Part shown: positions 43,823-54,066 of the stretch, piece after piece
How positions within the stretch are numbered: position 1 is the first letter of the stretch
Layout: every line of letters begins with the position of its first letter
Source: an uncultured Selenomonadales bacterium
GTDB taxonomy: Bacteria > Bacillota > Negativicutes > Acidaminococcales > Acidaminococcaceae
Reading direction: 5' to 3'
DNA length: 64,000 bases
NCBI GenBank assembly: GCA_900314855.1
Contig: OMWZ01000013.1
Coordinates: 1 to 64,000 of the forward strand
Position numbers and translations under genes: made by a program
The notes under the pieces: model-generated
The model's database searches: none
Told to the model about the DNA's origin: nothing
Seen by the model: the letters and a program-made list of their open reading frames with translations, nothing else

Positions 43823-45097
43823 TCATTCTCCGTCTTCCACGGTAACGCGGCGGATGTCCCCGCCGAGGGCCTGCAATTTGCCCACGAGGTTCTCGTACCC
43901 GCGGTCGATATGATGCAGATTGCCGATGGTCGTCGTGCCTTCCGCCACCAGTCCGGACAGGACCATGGCCGCGCCGGCGCGCAGGTCCGTCGCATTGACT
44001 TCGCAGCCCGTCAGCTTGGCCGGGCCTTCGATCAGGGCGACGCGGGCGCCCGTCGTTTCAATGGCCGCCCCCATGCGGTTCAATTCGACAACGTGCATAA
44101 AGCGGTTCTCGAAGACCGTCTCCATGACCGTACTCCGGCCGTGGCAGATGGTCATCATGGCCATCATCTGGGCCTGCATATCTGTCGGGAAGCCCGGATA
44201 GGGCATCGTTTTGACGTTGATGGCTTTCAAGTCGCCCGGGCAGGTCACGTGGATACGGTCGATATCTTCCTCGATGAGCACGCCGGCTTCGCGCAGTTTC
44301 GCCAGCAGCGGTTTCTGGTGTTCCACGAGGACATTCTCGATGATGACGTCGCCATGGGTCATGGCCGCGCCGATCATGTAGGTGCCCGCCTCAATCCGGT
44401 CCGGAATGACCGTATGGGCGCTGCCGTGCATATGCTGGACGCCTTCGATGCGGATGACATCCGTCCCGGCCCCGCGCACATGGGCCCCCATCTGGTTCAG
44501 ATAGTTCGCCAGGTCGACGATTTCCGGCTCCTCGGCCGGATTTTCCAGGATTGTCGTCCCTTCGGCGAGACAGGCGGCCATCATGATGTTTTCCGTCGCG
44601 CCGACACTGGGAAAGTCCAAGTAAATATTCGCCCCTTTCAGGCCATGGGGGGCCGATGCCTCGATAAACCCATGGTCCTGCGTGATCCTGGCCCCGAGCA
44701 GCTCAAAGCCTTTCAGGTGCAAATCGATCGGCCGGCTGCCGATGGCGCAGCCGCCGGGCTGGGAAATGCGCGCGTGCCCGACCCGGGCCAACAGCGGACC
44801 CATGACGACGAAAGACGCGCGCATACTGCGTACCAGTTCATACGGCGCCTCATCGGCCGTGATGGTCCGCGTATCCAGGGTCAGGGCGTGATCTTCGCCG
44901 GCATCCACCTTGACGCCCAAATATTCCAGGACGCCACAAATCGTGCGAACGTCTTCCAGCTGGGGAATCTCGTCGAGATGACTCGGCGTCTCGCCCAGGA
45001 TCGAAGCGGCAATAATCGGCAGCACGGCGTTCTTCGCGCCACTAGTCTTGACAGTTCCGACCAACCGGTTGCCGCCTTTGACAATCAACTTCTCCAC
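43823..45097 (-). CDS. murA: UDP-GlcNAc enolpyruvyltransferase MurA
   Basis: This 424-residue enzyme carries out the first committed step of peptidoglycan synthesis. K22-N23 (SGAKNAVLP) and the catalytic Cys117 in [13 protein letters not shown] are present; Cys at this site makes the enzyme fosfomycin-sensitive in principle. The start is GTG at 45097 with GGAGG seven bases upstream, which gives the family N-terminus MEKLIVKGG. Confidence 0.96.
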   Translation of the reverse strand: MEKLIVKGGNRLVGTVKTSGAKNAVLPIIAASILGETPSHLDEIPQLEDVRTICGVLEYLGVKVDAGEDHALTLDTRTITADEAPYELVRSMRASFVVMGPLLARVGHARISQPGGCAIGSRPIDLHLKGFELLGARITQDHGFIEASAPHGLKGANIYLDFPSVGATENIMMAACLAEGTTILENPAEEPEIVDLANYLNQMGAHVRGAGTDVIRIEGVQHMHGSAHTVIPDRIEAGTYMIGAAMTHGDVIIENVLVEHQKPLLAKLREAGVLIEEDIDRIHVTCPGDLKAINVKTMPYPGFPTDMQAQMMAMMTICHGRSTVMETVFENRFMHVVELNRMGAAIETTGARVALIEGPAKLTGCEVNATDLRAGAAMVLSGLVAEGTTTIGNLHHIDRGYENLVGKLQALGGDIRRVTVEDGE

Positions 45098-45171
45098 TCG
45101 GAATCCTCCTGCGTGCCCCAAGGCACGAATTTATTCTCCGTTTATATAGACACACGGTGCCATGTTACAGG

Positions 45172-45199
45172 TTGACTATTCCATAGTCTTTACTATAAT
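45172..45199 (+). promoter_or_regulatory. Plus-strand consensus-like promoter opposite murA
   Basis: TTGACT (45172-45177), 16 bases and TATAAT (45194-45199) read on the plus strand, against all neighbouring genes. No plus-strand gene follows. It would drive RNA from about 45206 through the 11-bp repeats to the hairpin at 45322-45353. Its -10 box overlaps that of the murA promoter on the other strand. Confidence 0.5.
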
Positions 45200-45224
45200 A
45201 TCACTTTTCCCGGTTTGTCCGCAA
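45195..45224 (-). promoter_or_regulatory. Promoter of murA-mreB
   Basis: On the minus strand TTGCGG (45219-45224), 18 bases and TATTAT (45195-45200) with a TGn extension, about 98 bases above the GTG start of murA. Confidence 0.6.
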
Positions 45225-45254
45225 GTCCCTCCCCGCCCGCGGAAGGAATCCCGC

Positions 45255-45287
45255 CCTGCCGCTGTCCTGCCGCTGTCCTGCCGCTGT
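45255..45287. repeat. Three tandem copies of an 11-bp unit
   Basis: The unit CCTGCCGCTGT is repeated three times exactly, with a partial fourth (CC). It lies in the 264-base gap between the hypothetical gene at 45362 and murA. No coding role is seen, and it may be a slippage-prone repeat. Confidence 0.85.
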
Positions 45288-45361
45288 CCAAGGGGCGGAT
45301 GACTCCGTCCCTTCTGTCCCGCGCCGGAAAAGGCAGGCGTTCCGTCTCCGGCGGGAATCTT

Positions 45362-45799
45362 TCATTTCTTCAGTTTTAAGGCGCGGGCCGCCGCTTCTTC
45401 CTGCTGGCGCCGTTCTTCTTCCAGTTCCTTCATCCGTTTGGCCTTGATTTCCGCCCGCTGCCGCTGGGCTTCGTCCAGGTCGGCCGAAGTCTGGTGGTTT
45501 TTGGCCGCTTCCTCGCGCCGCAGCCGTTCCCAGGCTTCCCGTTCCGCCTGGACCCGCTTGCGGTTCTCTTCCATCCGGCGGCGCATTTCCGCCTCCCGCT
45601 CATACAGGGGTGGCAGGGCCTTTCCAGCCATCTTGCGGGAATAGTACAGGTAGGCAAAAAAGACGGGCCACAGGAGAAACGTGAACACGATCCAGCCGGG
45701 CCGGAAGGGCGTCTTCCGCTTTTCCGAATCGCGGATGACGTATAGGGTCATGGCCGTTCGGAGGAGGAGGGAAAGCCATGTGTAAAGGTTCTGATCCAT
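45362..45799 (-). CDS. Small membrane protein with charged coiled-coil tail, unknown function
   Basis: I do not recognise the family. This 145-residue protein has one or two membrane segments in residues 5-57 (LYTWLSLLLRTAMTLYVI and WIVFTFLLWPVFFAYLYY) and then a very charged Arg/Glu/Ala-rich coiled coil to the end. It lies 15 bases after another small coiled-coil gene and upstream of murA. The composition (AEREAWERLRREEA) suggests a cytoplasmic rod at the membrane. Confidence 0.65.
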   Translation of the reverse strand: MDQNLYTWLSLLLRTAMTLYVIRDSEKRKTPFRPGWIVFTFLLWPVFFAYLYYSRKMAGKALPPLYEREAEMRRRMEENRKRVQAEREAWERLRREEAAKNHQTSADLDEAQRQRAEIKAKRMKELEEERRQQEEAAARALKLKK

Positions 45800-45814
45800 G
45801 GGCTGCCGTCACTC

Positions 45815-46000
45815 CTACTTGGACAGACGGACCTTGTCCGCCAGGATGTTATAATACGTTTCCTTTTCCGCGATGGTCTTTTTCAGGCGCTGGATCTTGT
45901 CGGGATCATCCTCCTTGGCCAGGAGTTTCCGCAAATCATTGATCTCCGCCTTCAGTTCATACATCTTATTGCCTGCCAGGGGTTCCATAAAGTCCTGCAT
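45815..46000 (-). CDS. Small coiled-coil protein, unknown function
   Basis: This 61-residue protein consists almost entirely of one predicted coiled coil (KAEINDLRKLLAKEDD then KIQRLKKTIAEKETYY). No family is recognised. The ATG at 46000 has GGAGG six to seven bases upstream. It follows the atp terminator by 73 bases and precedes the small membrane protein gene by 15 bases, so the two probably form an operon. Confidence 0.62.
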   Translation of the reverse strand: MQDFMEPLAGNKMYELKAEINDLRKLLAKEDDPDKIQRLKKTIAEKETYYNILADKVRLSK

Positions 46001-46068
46001 GTTCGTCCTCCTTCTCCTTCCGGGCCGCGGGGATCCCCGCGACAACCAGGGCCAGGGCGCCCTTGGGG

Positions 46069-46100
46069 AAAAAAGGGCCGTAACTCCCGTTACGGCCCTT
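46069..46100 (-). terminator. Rho-independent terminator of the atp operon
   Basis: A perfect 12-bp stem (46073-46084 with 46089-46100, 4-base loop) is followed by T6 overlapping the stem base on the minus strand, four bases after atpC. Confidence 0.95.
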
Positions 46101-46104
46101 CCCT

Positions 46105-46527
46105 TTATTCCTTGGATTTTGACAGCGTTACCGTCTTGAGGCGGGCTTCGGCACGCTTCAAGTCGGCCTGGGCCGCCGGCAGGTCGATTTCCTGATCCAG
46201 GTTTTCGATCTTCGCCTTAGCGCGTTCCAGGGCTGCCTGTGCCTTTTCCACATCAATGGATTCGGCAAGTTCCGCGGCTACGCTTAAGACCGTAACCACG
46301 TTGTCCTTGACCTCCAGGTATCCCGTGTCCACAAACAGATAGTGTGCCACCCCGTTGTCGTCGCGGTATTTCAGCGGCGCCGCATCGAGGGCCGCGACCA
46401 TGGTGGCGTGCCGGGGCAGGATGCCGACGGCGCCGCCTTCCGTGTGGGCGTCGATGTAGGAGATGTTGTCTGCCTGGAATACATAGGAATCCGGGGACAG
46501 GACATTCAACTGCATTAAATTAGCCAT
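46105..46527 (-). CDS. atpC: ATP synthase epsilon subunit
   Basis: This 140-residue subunit of the F1 central stalk links rotor and catalytic head and inhibits ATP hydrolysis. It has an N-terminal beta-sandwich (about 5-85, GGAVGILPRHATMVAAL) and a C-terminal helical hairpin. ATG at 46527 has GGAG upstream; it lies four bases after atpD and is last in the operon. Confidence 0.96.
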   Translation of the reverse strand: MANLMQLNVLSPDSYVFQADNISYIDAHTEGGAVGILPRHATMVAALDAAPLKYRDDNGVAHYLFVDTGYLEVKDNVVTVLSVAAELAESIDVEKAQAALERAKAKIENLDQEIDLPAAQADLKRAEARLKTVTLSKSKE

Positions 46528-46531
46528 AAGC

Positions 46532-48765
<2,234 letters not shown>

Positions 48766-48772
48766 CAGTCAC

Positions 48773-50620
48773 TCACCTCTTTCCGTCAGAGGGGGTAAAA
48801 GTCTGCTTGAAGTCTTCAATAGCCTTCTTCAGAGCTGCTTCATTAGCGTCGGTGATTTTCTTGTTCTTGACAATATCTTCGCCGATTTCCGGGGCGTTCG
48901 TGTCGAGATATTTCAGCATTTCCGCTTCAAACCGGGTAACATCGGACGTCGCTACGTCATCCAGATAGCCTTTCGTGCCCGCGAAAATGGACATGACCTG
49001 CTTCTGGACAGGCAACGGGGAGTACTGGGGCTGTTTCAGCAGTTCCGTCATGCGGATACCGCGGTCCAGCTGTGCCTTCGTGGTCTTATCCAGGTCGGAG
49101 CCGAACTGCGCGAAAGCAGCCAGTTCGCGATACTGGGCGAGGTCCAGGCGAAGGGTACCGGCCACGCTCTTCATGGCCTTGATCTGCGCGGAACCGCCTA
49201 CGCGGGAGACAGACAAGCCGACGTTGATGGCCGGACGGATACCGGCATAGAACAGGTCCGTTTCCAGGTAGATCTGGCCGTCCGTGATGGAAATGACGTT
49301 GGTCGGGATATAGCCGCCTACGTCGCCTGCCAGGGTCTCGATGATCGGCAGGGCCGTGATGGAGCCGCCGCCGGCCTGCTCGTTCCGACGGGCCGCGCGT
49401 TCCAGCAGGCGGGAGTGCAAATAGAAGACATCGCCAGGGTACGCTTCGCGTCCGGGCGGACGGCGGAGCAGCAGGGACATGGCGCGATAGGCCACGGCGT
49501 GCTTGGACAAGTCGTCGTAGATGCAGAGCACGTCTTTGCCCTGATCCATGAAATACTCGGCCATGGAAACGCCGGCGTACGGAGCCAGGTACTGCAGCGG
49601 CGCGGACTGAGCGGCCGTAGCGGCCACGATGATGGTATAGTCCTTGGCGCCATATTTTTCCAGGGTACGGGACAGACGGGCAACAGTGGATGCCTTCTGG
49701 CCGATGGCAACGTAGACGCAGATGACGCCGTTGCCTTTCTGGTTGATGATCGTATCGATAGCGATAGCCGATTTGCCCGTACCGCGGTCGCCGATGATCA
49801 ATTCGCGCTGGCCACGGCCGATAGGTACCATGGCGTCAATGGCCTTGATACCGGTCTGCAGGGGCACATCGACCGGTTTCCGGTCGGCAATGCCCGGCGA
49901 CGGGGATTCGACGGGGCGGGTCGCGTTGTATTTGATTTCGCCCAGGCCGTCGATAGGTTCGCCCAGGGGGTTGACGACGCGGCCCAGCAGGCCATCGCCG
50001 ACCGGAACCTGCATCAACTTGCCCGTGCGGCGGACGATGTCGCCCTGCTTGACGGTCGTTTCCCCGCCCATCAGAACGATACCGACCCGATCCGGCATCA
50101 GGTTCTGGACCATGCCGGACACGCCGCCGTTCAGGGATACCAGCTCACCGGCCATGGCATGGCCCAGGCCCGTGACGGTCGCAATGCCGTCGCCGACCTT
50201 TTCGATGGTGCCGACTTCTTCCATGTCGGGCTTGATATCCGTCTCTTCGACAGTTTTCGCCAGGCTTTCCGCAACGGCGGAAAAGTCCGTGAGGGACCCC
50301 TTCGCGTTGTTTTTGGCCATGGCGTCGCTGACCTTTTCCATTTGACGCTTCACGCTGGCGTCATAAATCTGATCGCCGGCTTTTAAGACAGAACCGCCGA
50401 TAATGGAAGGATCAACAGTGGTTTCCAAGTATACCAGATAGCCCAATTTATCGCCGATAAATTTGGCTACGGTGTCTTTTTCAGATACAGTGAGTTCTTT
50501 TGCCGTCGTCAGGACAACGGGGATAATGCCGTTGCTGGCAACGGACTTCAGCTTGTCACCCGCGAGCTGGAGTTTATCCAGGCTCTTGAGGATCAGGCTC
50601 AGTTTTTCGTCGCTAGCCAT
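48773..50620 (-). CDS. atpA: ATP synthase alpha subunit with fused delta C-terminal domain
   Basis: This 615-residue protein is about 110 residues longer than a normal alpha subunit. Residues 110-615 are a complete alpha ([11 protein letters not shown], Walker A GDRGTGKS at 277-284, then the usual head). Residues 1-105 match the C-terminal half of delta (OSCP): a helix-strand pattern, the [10 protein letters not shown] segment (69-78) and [12 protein letters not shown] (82-93). No separate atpH exists between atpF and atpA, and the N-terminal domain of delta is missing. The join is in one frame with no stop. Delta normally ties alpha to the b stalk; here the link would be covalent. The ATG at 50620 follows GGAGGTGAAAG. 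Confidence 0.95.
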   Translation of the reverse strand: MASDEKLSLILKSLDKLQLAGDKLKSVASNGIIPVVLTTAKELTVSEKDTVAKFIGDKLGYLVYLETTVDPSIIGGSVLKAGDQIYDASVKRQMEKVSDAMAKNNAKGSLTDFSAVAESLAKTVEETDIKPDMEEVGTIEKVGDGIATVTGLGHAMAGELVSLNGGVSGMVQNLMPDRVGIVLMGGETTVKQGDIVRRTGKLMQVPVGDGLLGRVVNPLGEPIDGLGEIKYNATRPVESPSPGIADRKPVDVPLQTGIKAIDAMVPIGRGQRELIIGDRGTGKSAIAIDTIINQKGNGVICVYVAIGQKASTVARLSRTLEKYGAKDYTIIVAATAAQSAPLQYLAPYAGVSMAEYFMDQGKDVLCIYDDLSKHAVAYRAMSLLLRRPPGREAYPGDVFYLHSRLLERAARRNEQAGGGSITALPIIETLAGDVGGYIPTNVISITDGQIYLETDLFYAGIRPAINVGLSVSRVGGSAQIKAMKSVAGTLRLDLAQYRELAAFAQFGSDLDKTTKAQLDRGIRMTELLKQPQYSPLPVQKQVMSIFAGTKGYLDDVATSDVTRFEAEMLKYLDTNAPEIGEDIVKNKKITDANEAALKKAIEDFKQTFTPSDGKR

Positions 50621-50714
50621 ACTGTATCTTTCACCTCCATGTCTCCTGTGTGTTACAGGTATTCTAGTAACAGGCCCTAGAGCCTGTGTCATTGCTTAAT
50701 GGGTTGCGGTTCGA

Positions 50715-51197
50715 TTATTTGTTCAGGACGGAATCGGCAGTCTTGGCAACCAATTCCTGGTCAGCGGCAGAATTGAGCTTCTGATCGACGACTTTGCCGG
50801 CGATTTCCGTCGCTAGGGCGATTACCTGGGCGCGGACGTCCGTCATGGCCTGATCCTTTTCATTGGCGATATTCTGTTTCGCCGCAGCCATCATCTGATC
50901 CTTTTCAGCCTGGGCCTGTGCTACATAATCGTCATGAACCTTCTGGCCGGCTTTGTTGGCCTTGTCGATAATAGCAGTCGCTTCCGTGCGGGCTTCAGCC
51001 AGCTGTTTGCTGTACTGTTCCTTCAGGGCTTCCGCTTCGACGCGGGTCTTTTCAGCGGTTTCCAGATCGTTGGCAACACGCGCGCGGCGTTCGTCCAACA
51101 CTTTCATCAACGGTTTGTAGGCGAATTTTGCCAGGATGAAGAGGAGGATGAGGAAATTTAAAATCTGCCAAAAAAATGTTGCATCAAATTGTATCAA
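50715..51197 (-). CDS. atpF: ATP synthase b subunit
   Basis: This subunit of 160 residues or so forms the peripheral stalk. It has an N-terminal membrane helix (FFWQILNFLILLFILAKF) and a long charged helix. The length is normal, and it ends without any delta extension, so it is not a b-delta fusion as in mycobacteria. The start is probably TTG at 51197 (AAGGAG eight bases upstream), because the GTG at 51206 abuts the ribosome site. Confidence 0.93.
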   Translation of the reverse strand: MIQFDATFFWQILNFLILLFILAKFAYKPLMKVLDERRARVANDLETAEKTRVEAEALKEQYSKQLAEARTEATAIIDKANKAGQKVHDDYVAQAQAEKDQMMAAAKQNIANEKDQAMTDVRAQVIALATEIAGKVVDQKLNSAADQELVAKTADSVLNK

Positions 51198-51247
51198 TTT
51201 CAGCACTCCTTTTCATGTCTATCAAGCAGATTCCCCAGCGGGGTCGC

Positions 51248-51499
51248 TTATTTTACGAACGGGTTCGCGAACACCAGGACGATGGCGATAACGACAGCGA
51301 TGATGGGAATAGATTCGATCAGGCCGACAGAAATGAACATGTTGACCAGGAAGGAGGAGGACTGTTCCGGCTGACGAGCCATGCATTCGAGAGTCTTGGA
51401 GGTAACCATGCCGTCACCTTTGGCAGCGCCCAGGGCAGCGGCTGCGCCAATGATACCTGCGGCCAATACGGAGGCAGCTACGATAATTGCGTTTTCCAT
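51248..51499 (-). CDS. atpE: ATP synthase c subunit with two carboxylates
   Basis: This 83-residue hairpin of two membrane helices forms the rotor ring. The loop ARQPE (41-45) is typical. The ion-binding Glu62 is followed by Ser63. Opposite it, where the Na+ enzyme of Ilyobacter has Gln32, this protein has Asp29 (KGDG), with the same 33-residue spacing. An acidic pair of this kind (Glu32/Glu65) was described for the Na+-driven c-ring of Fusobacterium. Na+ coupling is therefore plausible but unproven. Confidence 0.96.
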   Translation of the reverse strand: MENAIIVAASVLAAGIIGAAAALGAAKGDGMVTSKTLECMARQPEQSSSFLVNMFISVGLIESIPIIAVVIAIVLVFANPFVK

Positions 51500-51568
51500 G
51501 TTAGATACTCATCCTTTCAATTTTCTTTTCTTAAAATAACCAACCAGTTTTTGTCATTCATTGCGCGG

Positions 51569-51588
51569 ATCCGGCCGTCCCGCCGGAT
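51569..51588 (-). other. Intercistronic hairpin between atpB and atpE
   Basis: A 7-bp GC-rich stem ATCCGGC/GCCGGAT (51569-51575 with 51582-51588) with no T-run, 12 bases after atpB. Structures here often stabilise mRNA to give more subunit c than a, but no evidence beyond position supports that role. Confidence 0.45.
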
Positions 51589-51599
51589 TCCTCTCCTGC

Positions 51600-52301
51600 T
51601 CAGTGCTTGACGAACGACGGCGCGATATTGATGATAGACAGCATCGTGAAAACGAAGGCCTGCAAGACGCCGACGAAGAGACTGAACAGTACCCAGATGT
51701 CAGGGATGACCCAGGGGCACAACTTATACAAGACAATCAGAAGAATTTCGCCGGCAAGGATATTACCAAACAGACGAAGTGCCAAGGTTACGGGTTTCGC
51801 GATTTCTTCGATGAGGTTCAGCGGTAAGAACGGAAGATACGGCTTCACAAAATGGCCGAAATAGTGGATCCCGTTGCGGCCGATACCGTAGATGTAAGCG
51901 ATGACCATAACCAGGATGGACAAGGCAAAGACGGTGTTCACGTCGTTCGTGGGCGAAGTGAAGTGTACGCCGATGCTCGGCAGGAACACACCCAGTTCGT
52001 TGGAAACGAACAGATAGAGGAACAGCGTGAAGAAGAATGCCTGCAGTTTTTCGCGGCCTTCCTTCCCCAAGTTGCTTTCAATCAGTCCGCCCAGGGCGTC
52101 GAAGAACATCTCCAAAGCTACCTGCGCGCGGCCCGGAATCATTTTGGACCCGGACGTGATACACCAGACGATGACAATCGTGAGAATGCACGCGAGCCAG
52201 CTCATGTAGAGCGTCTGCATGCGGACCGTCATGCCGAGGAAGTCCAGCTGCATGGGCAGGTAATGGATAATCTCGTTGCTTGCTTGTTCAGCAGTTCCCA
52301 T
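51600..52301 (-). CDS. atpB: ATP synthase a subunit
   Basis: This 233-residue membrane stator subunit forms the ion half-channels with the c-ring. It has five to six membrane helices. The essential Arg lies in LALRLFGNILAGE, and NELGVFLP is present. The length is normal. It lies 18 bases after atpI, and a 100-base gap with a hairpin separates it from atpE. Confidence 0.96.
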   Translation of the reverse strand: MGTAEQASNEIIHYLPMQLDFLGMTVRMQTLYMSWLACILTIVIVWCITSGSKMIPGRAQVALEMFFDALGGLIESNLGKEGREKLQAFFFTLFLYLFVSNELGVFLPSIGVHFTSPTNDVNTVFALSILVMVIAYIYGIGRNGIHYFGHFVKPYLPFLPLNLIEEIAKPVTLALRLFGNILAGEILLIVLYKLCPWVIPDIWVLFSLFVGVLQAFVFTMLSIINIAPSFVKH

Positions 52302-52319
52302 CTCGTTTTTCTCCTTTCC

Positions 52320-52730
52320 TCACGGCCGGCGAATATCTGTAGGGTTCTTTCGGCGCGTGAAATTTAGTAAATTAAAAATAAATATAATATGTAACAGGAC
52401 AAAGCCCAGCAGCAGCGGTGCCGCTGCCAGTCCCAGTCCCAACATACTACAAACGAAGATAACCGCGAGACTCACGCGGGTGACCCGCATACTGTTCACC
52501 AGACCCCAGGCCCGCTCGGGATGCAGGGTGGAATACCACGCCCAGACAAGGACGATCACCACGTCCAGCAGGGACCAGGCCAGGGCACACAGCCAAGAGC
52601 GCAGGGCACCGCCGGAAAGCAGGAGGCAGCCGGCGGCCCCCACGAGGGCCGTCAGCCAGGACTGGCGTCTCCAAAGCCGCTTCAAGGCCGCCATGACGTC
52701 GGTCGGGCTACTTCCTCTGAAATCCAGCAT
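52320..52730 (-). CDS. atpI: ATP synthase subunit I (AtpI-like)
   Basis: This 136-residue membrane protein has four hydrophobic segments (about 27-45, 50-67, 83-100, 104-122). It matches the ATP synthase I family, which helps c-ring assembly or Mg2+/Ca2+ handling. The assignment rests on topology, size and its place as the first gene of the operon. ATG at 52730 has GGAG upstream. Confidence 0.85.
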   Translation of the reverse strand: MLDFRGSSPTDVMAALKRLWRRQSWLTALVGAAGCLLLSGGALRSWLCALAWSLLDVVIVLVWAWYSTLHPERAWGLVNSMRVTRVSLAVIFVCSMLGLGLAAAPLLLGFVLLHIIFIFNLLNFTRRKNPTDIRRP

Positions 52731-52781
52731 AGGGTGTTGTGCTCCATAATTGTGAAAAATCTGTGATATGTACGCTACATT

Positions 52782-52810
52782 ATTGTAATATATTCCGGCC
52801 GCATCGGCAA
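52782..52810 (-). promoter_or_regulatory. Promoter of the atp operon
   Basis: TTGCCG (52805-52810), 17 bases and TACAAT (52782-52787) on the minus strand, 52 bases above atpI. The 153-base gap above it holds no clear terminator for wecB. Confidence 0.75.
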
Positions 52811-52883
52811 CTCTTTTTTGTGCCGTGCCACGGCGGAACTACAGAGTATACAAAAAGCCTTCCTGTTCTTCTATTTTCACTTA

Positions 52884-54041
52884 TTATTGTACATTGAATT
52901 CATCCGGCATTTCGTCCGTATAGCCAAAGCGGTTCAGGATGAAGCCGACGATGCGCCGGCAGGCCTGGCCGTCCCCGTACGGGTTGACGGCCTCGGCCAT
53001 ACTTTGGTAGTACGACCGGTCGGTCAGCAGCCGCAGCGTCTCGTTCCGGACGGCGTCGTAGTCCGTGCCGACGAGGCGTACCGTGCCGGCCGCGACCGCT
53101 TCGGGCCGCTCCGTCGTCCCGCGCAGGACCAGGACCGGCTTGCCCAGGGCCGGCGCCTCCTCCTGGATGCCGCCGCTGTCCGTCAGGATAACGGAAGCGC
53201 GGCTCATGAGGTTGGCGAAGGGCTGGTAATCCATGGGTTCCGTCAAATAGACCCGGTCCTGTCCGGCCAGTTCGGCCTGCACTACTTCGCGGACTTTCGG
53301 ATTCTTGTGGACGGGGAAGACGGCCGCCACGTCGGGGCACTGCGCCAGGGCGTCCTTGACGGCGCGATAGACATGGCGCATCGGTTCGCCCAGGTTCTCG
53401 CGGCGGTGGGTCGTCATGACTAACAGGCGGGGATGGCGGGACAGGGCCTCTTCCACGACGGGATCGTCAAAGCGGTAATCCGCCTGGACCGTCGTGGCCA
53501 GGGCATCGATGACCGTGTTGCCCGTCACAAAAATCGCCGCAGGGTCCACGTTTTCCCGCAGCAGGTTATCCCGGCTCGTCGTCGTCGGCGCAAAATGCAG
53601 GTCCGCGATGGCGCCGGTCAGTTTCCGGTTCATTTCTTCCGGGAAGGGGGAATACTTGTTGCCCGTGCGCAGTCCCGCTTCCACGTGGCCGACGGGGATC
53701 TGCAGATAATACGCGGCCAGGGCGCCGGCAAAGGTCGTCGTCGTATCGCCGTGGACCAGAACCAGGTCCGGCCGAGCCTTTTCCATGACCTCCTTCAGGC
53801 CCGTCAGGGCACGGGTCGTGACGTCGTACAACGTCTGGCCGCCCTGCATGATGTTCAAGTCGTAGTCGGGCACGATACCGAACAGGTCCAGCACCTGGTC
53901 CAGCATTTCGCGGTGCTGGGCCGTGACGGCCACGATGGGCTCCAACGTATCCGGGTGCCTGCGGAGCTCCTGCACCAGGGGGCACATCTTGATTGCCTCC
54001 GGGCGGGTGCCGAACACCGTCATCACTTTCAGTTTTTTCAA
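52884..54041 (-). CDS. wecB: UDP-GlcNAc 2-epimerase
   Basis: This 385-residue non-hydrolysing epimerase makes UDP-ManNAc for surface polysaccharides. FGTRPEAIKM at residues 10-19, the HRREN segment and the DSGGIQEEAP motif are diagnostic. The start is TTG at 54041 with GGAGG eight bases upstream. It follows the wecA-like gene by 25 bases, which matches a pathway that builds on undecaprenyl-linked GlcNAc. Confidence 0.96.
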   Translation of the reverse strand: MKKLKVMTVFGTRPEAIKMCPLVQELRRHPDTLEPIVAVTAQHREMLDQVLDLFGIVPDYDLNIMQGGQTLYDVTTRALTGLKEVMEKARPDLVLVHGDTTTTFAGALAAYYLQIPVGHVEAGLRTGNKYSPFPEEMNRKLTGAIADLHFAPTTTSRDNLLRENVDPAAIFVTGNTVIDALATTVQADYRFDDPVVEEALSRHPRLLVMTTHRRENLGEPMRHVYRAVKDALAQCPDVAAVFPVHKNPKVREVVQAELAGQDRVYLTEPMDYQPFANLMSRASVILTDSGGIQEEAPALGKPVLVLRGTTERPEAVAAGTVRLVGTDYDAVRNETLRLLTDRSYYQSMAEAVNPYGDGQACRRIVGFILNRFGYTDEMPDEFNVQ

Positions 54042-54066
54042 CGGAAAGACCTCCTCCCAAAACCCG

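Noticed and set aside
46026-46041. Perfect 16-bp GC palindrome CGCGGGGATCCCCGCG
   Set aside because: It lies between the atp terminator and the small coiled-coil gene with no promoter nearby. At this GC content it can arise by chance, and I see no second copy.
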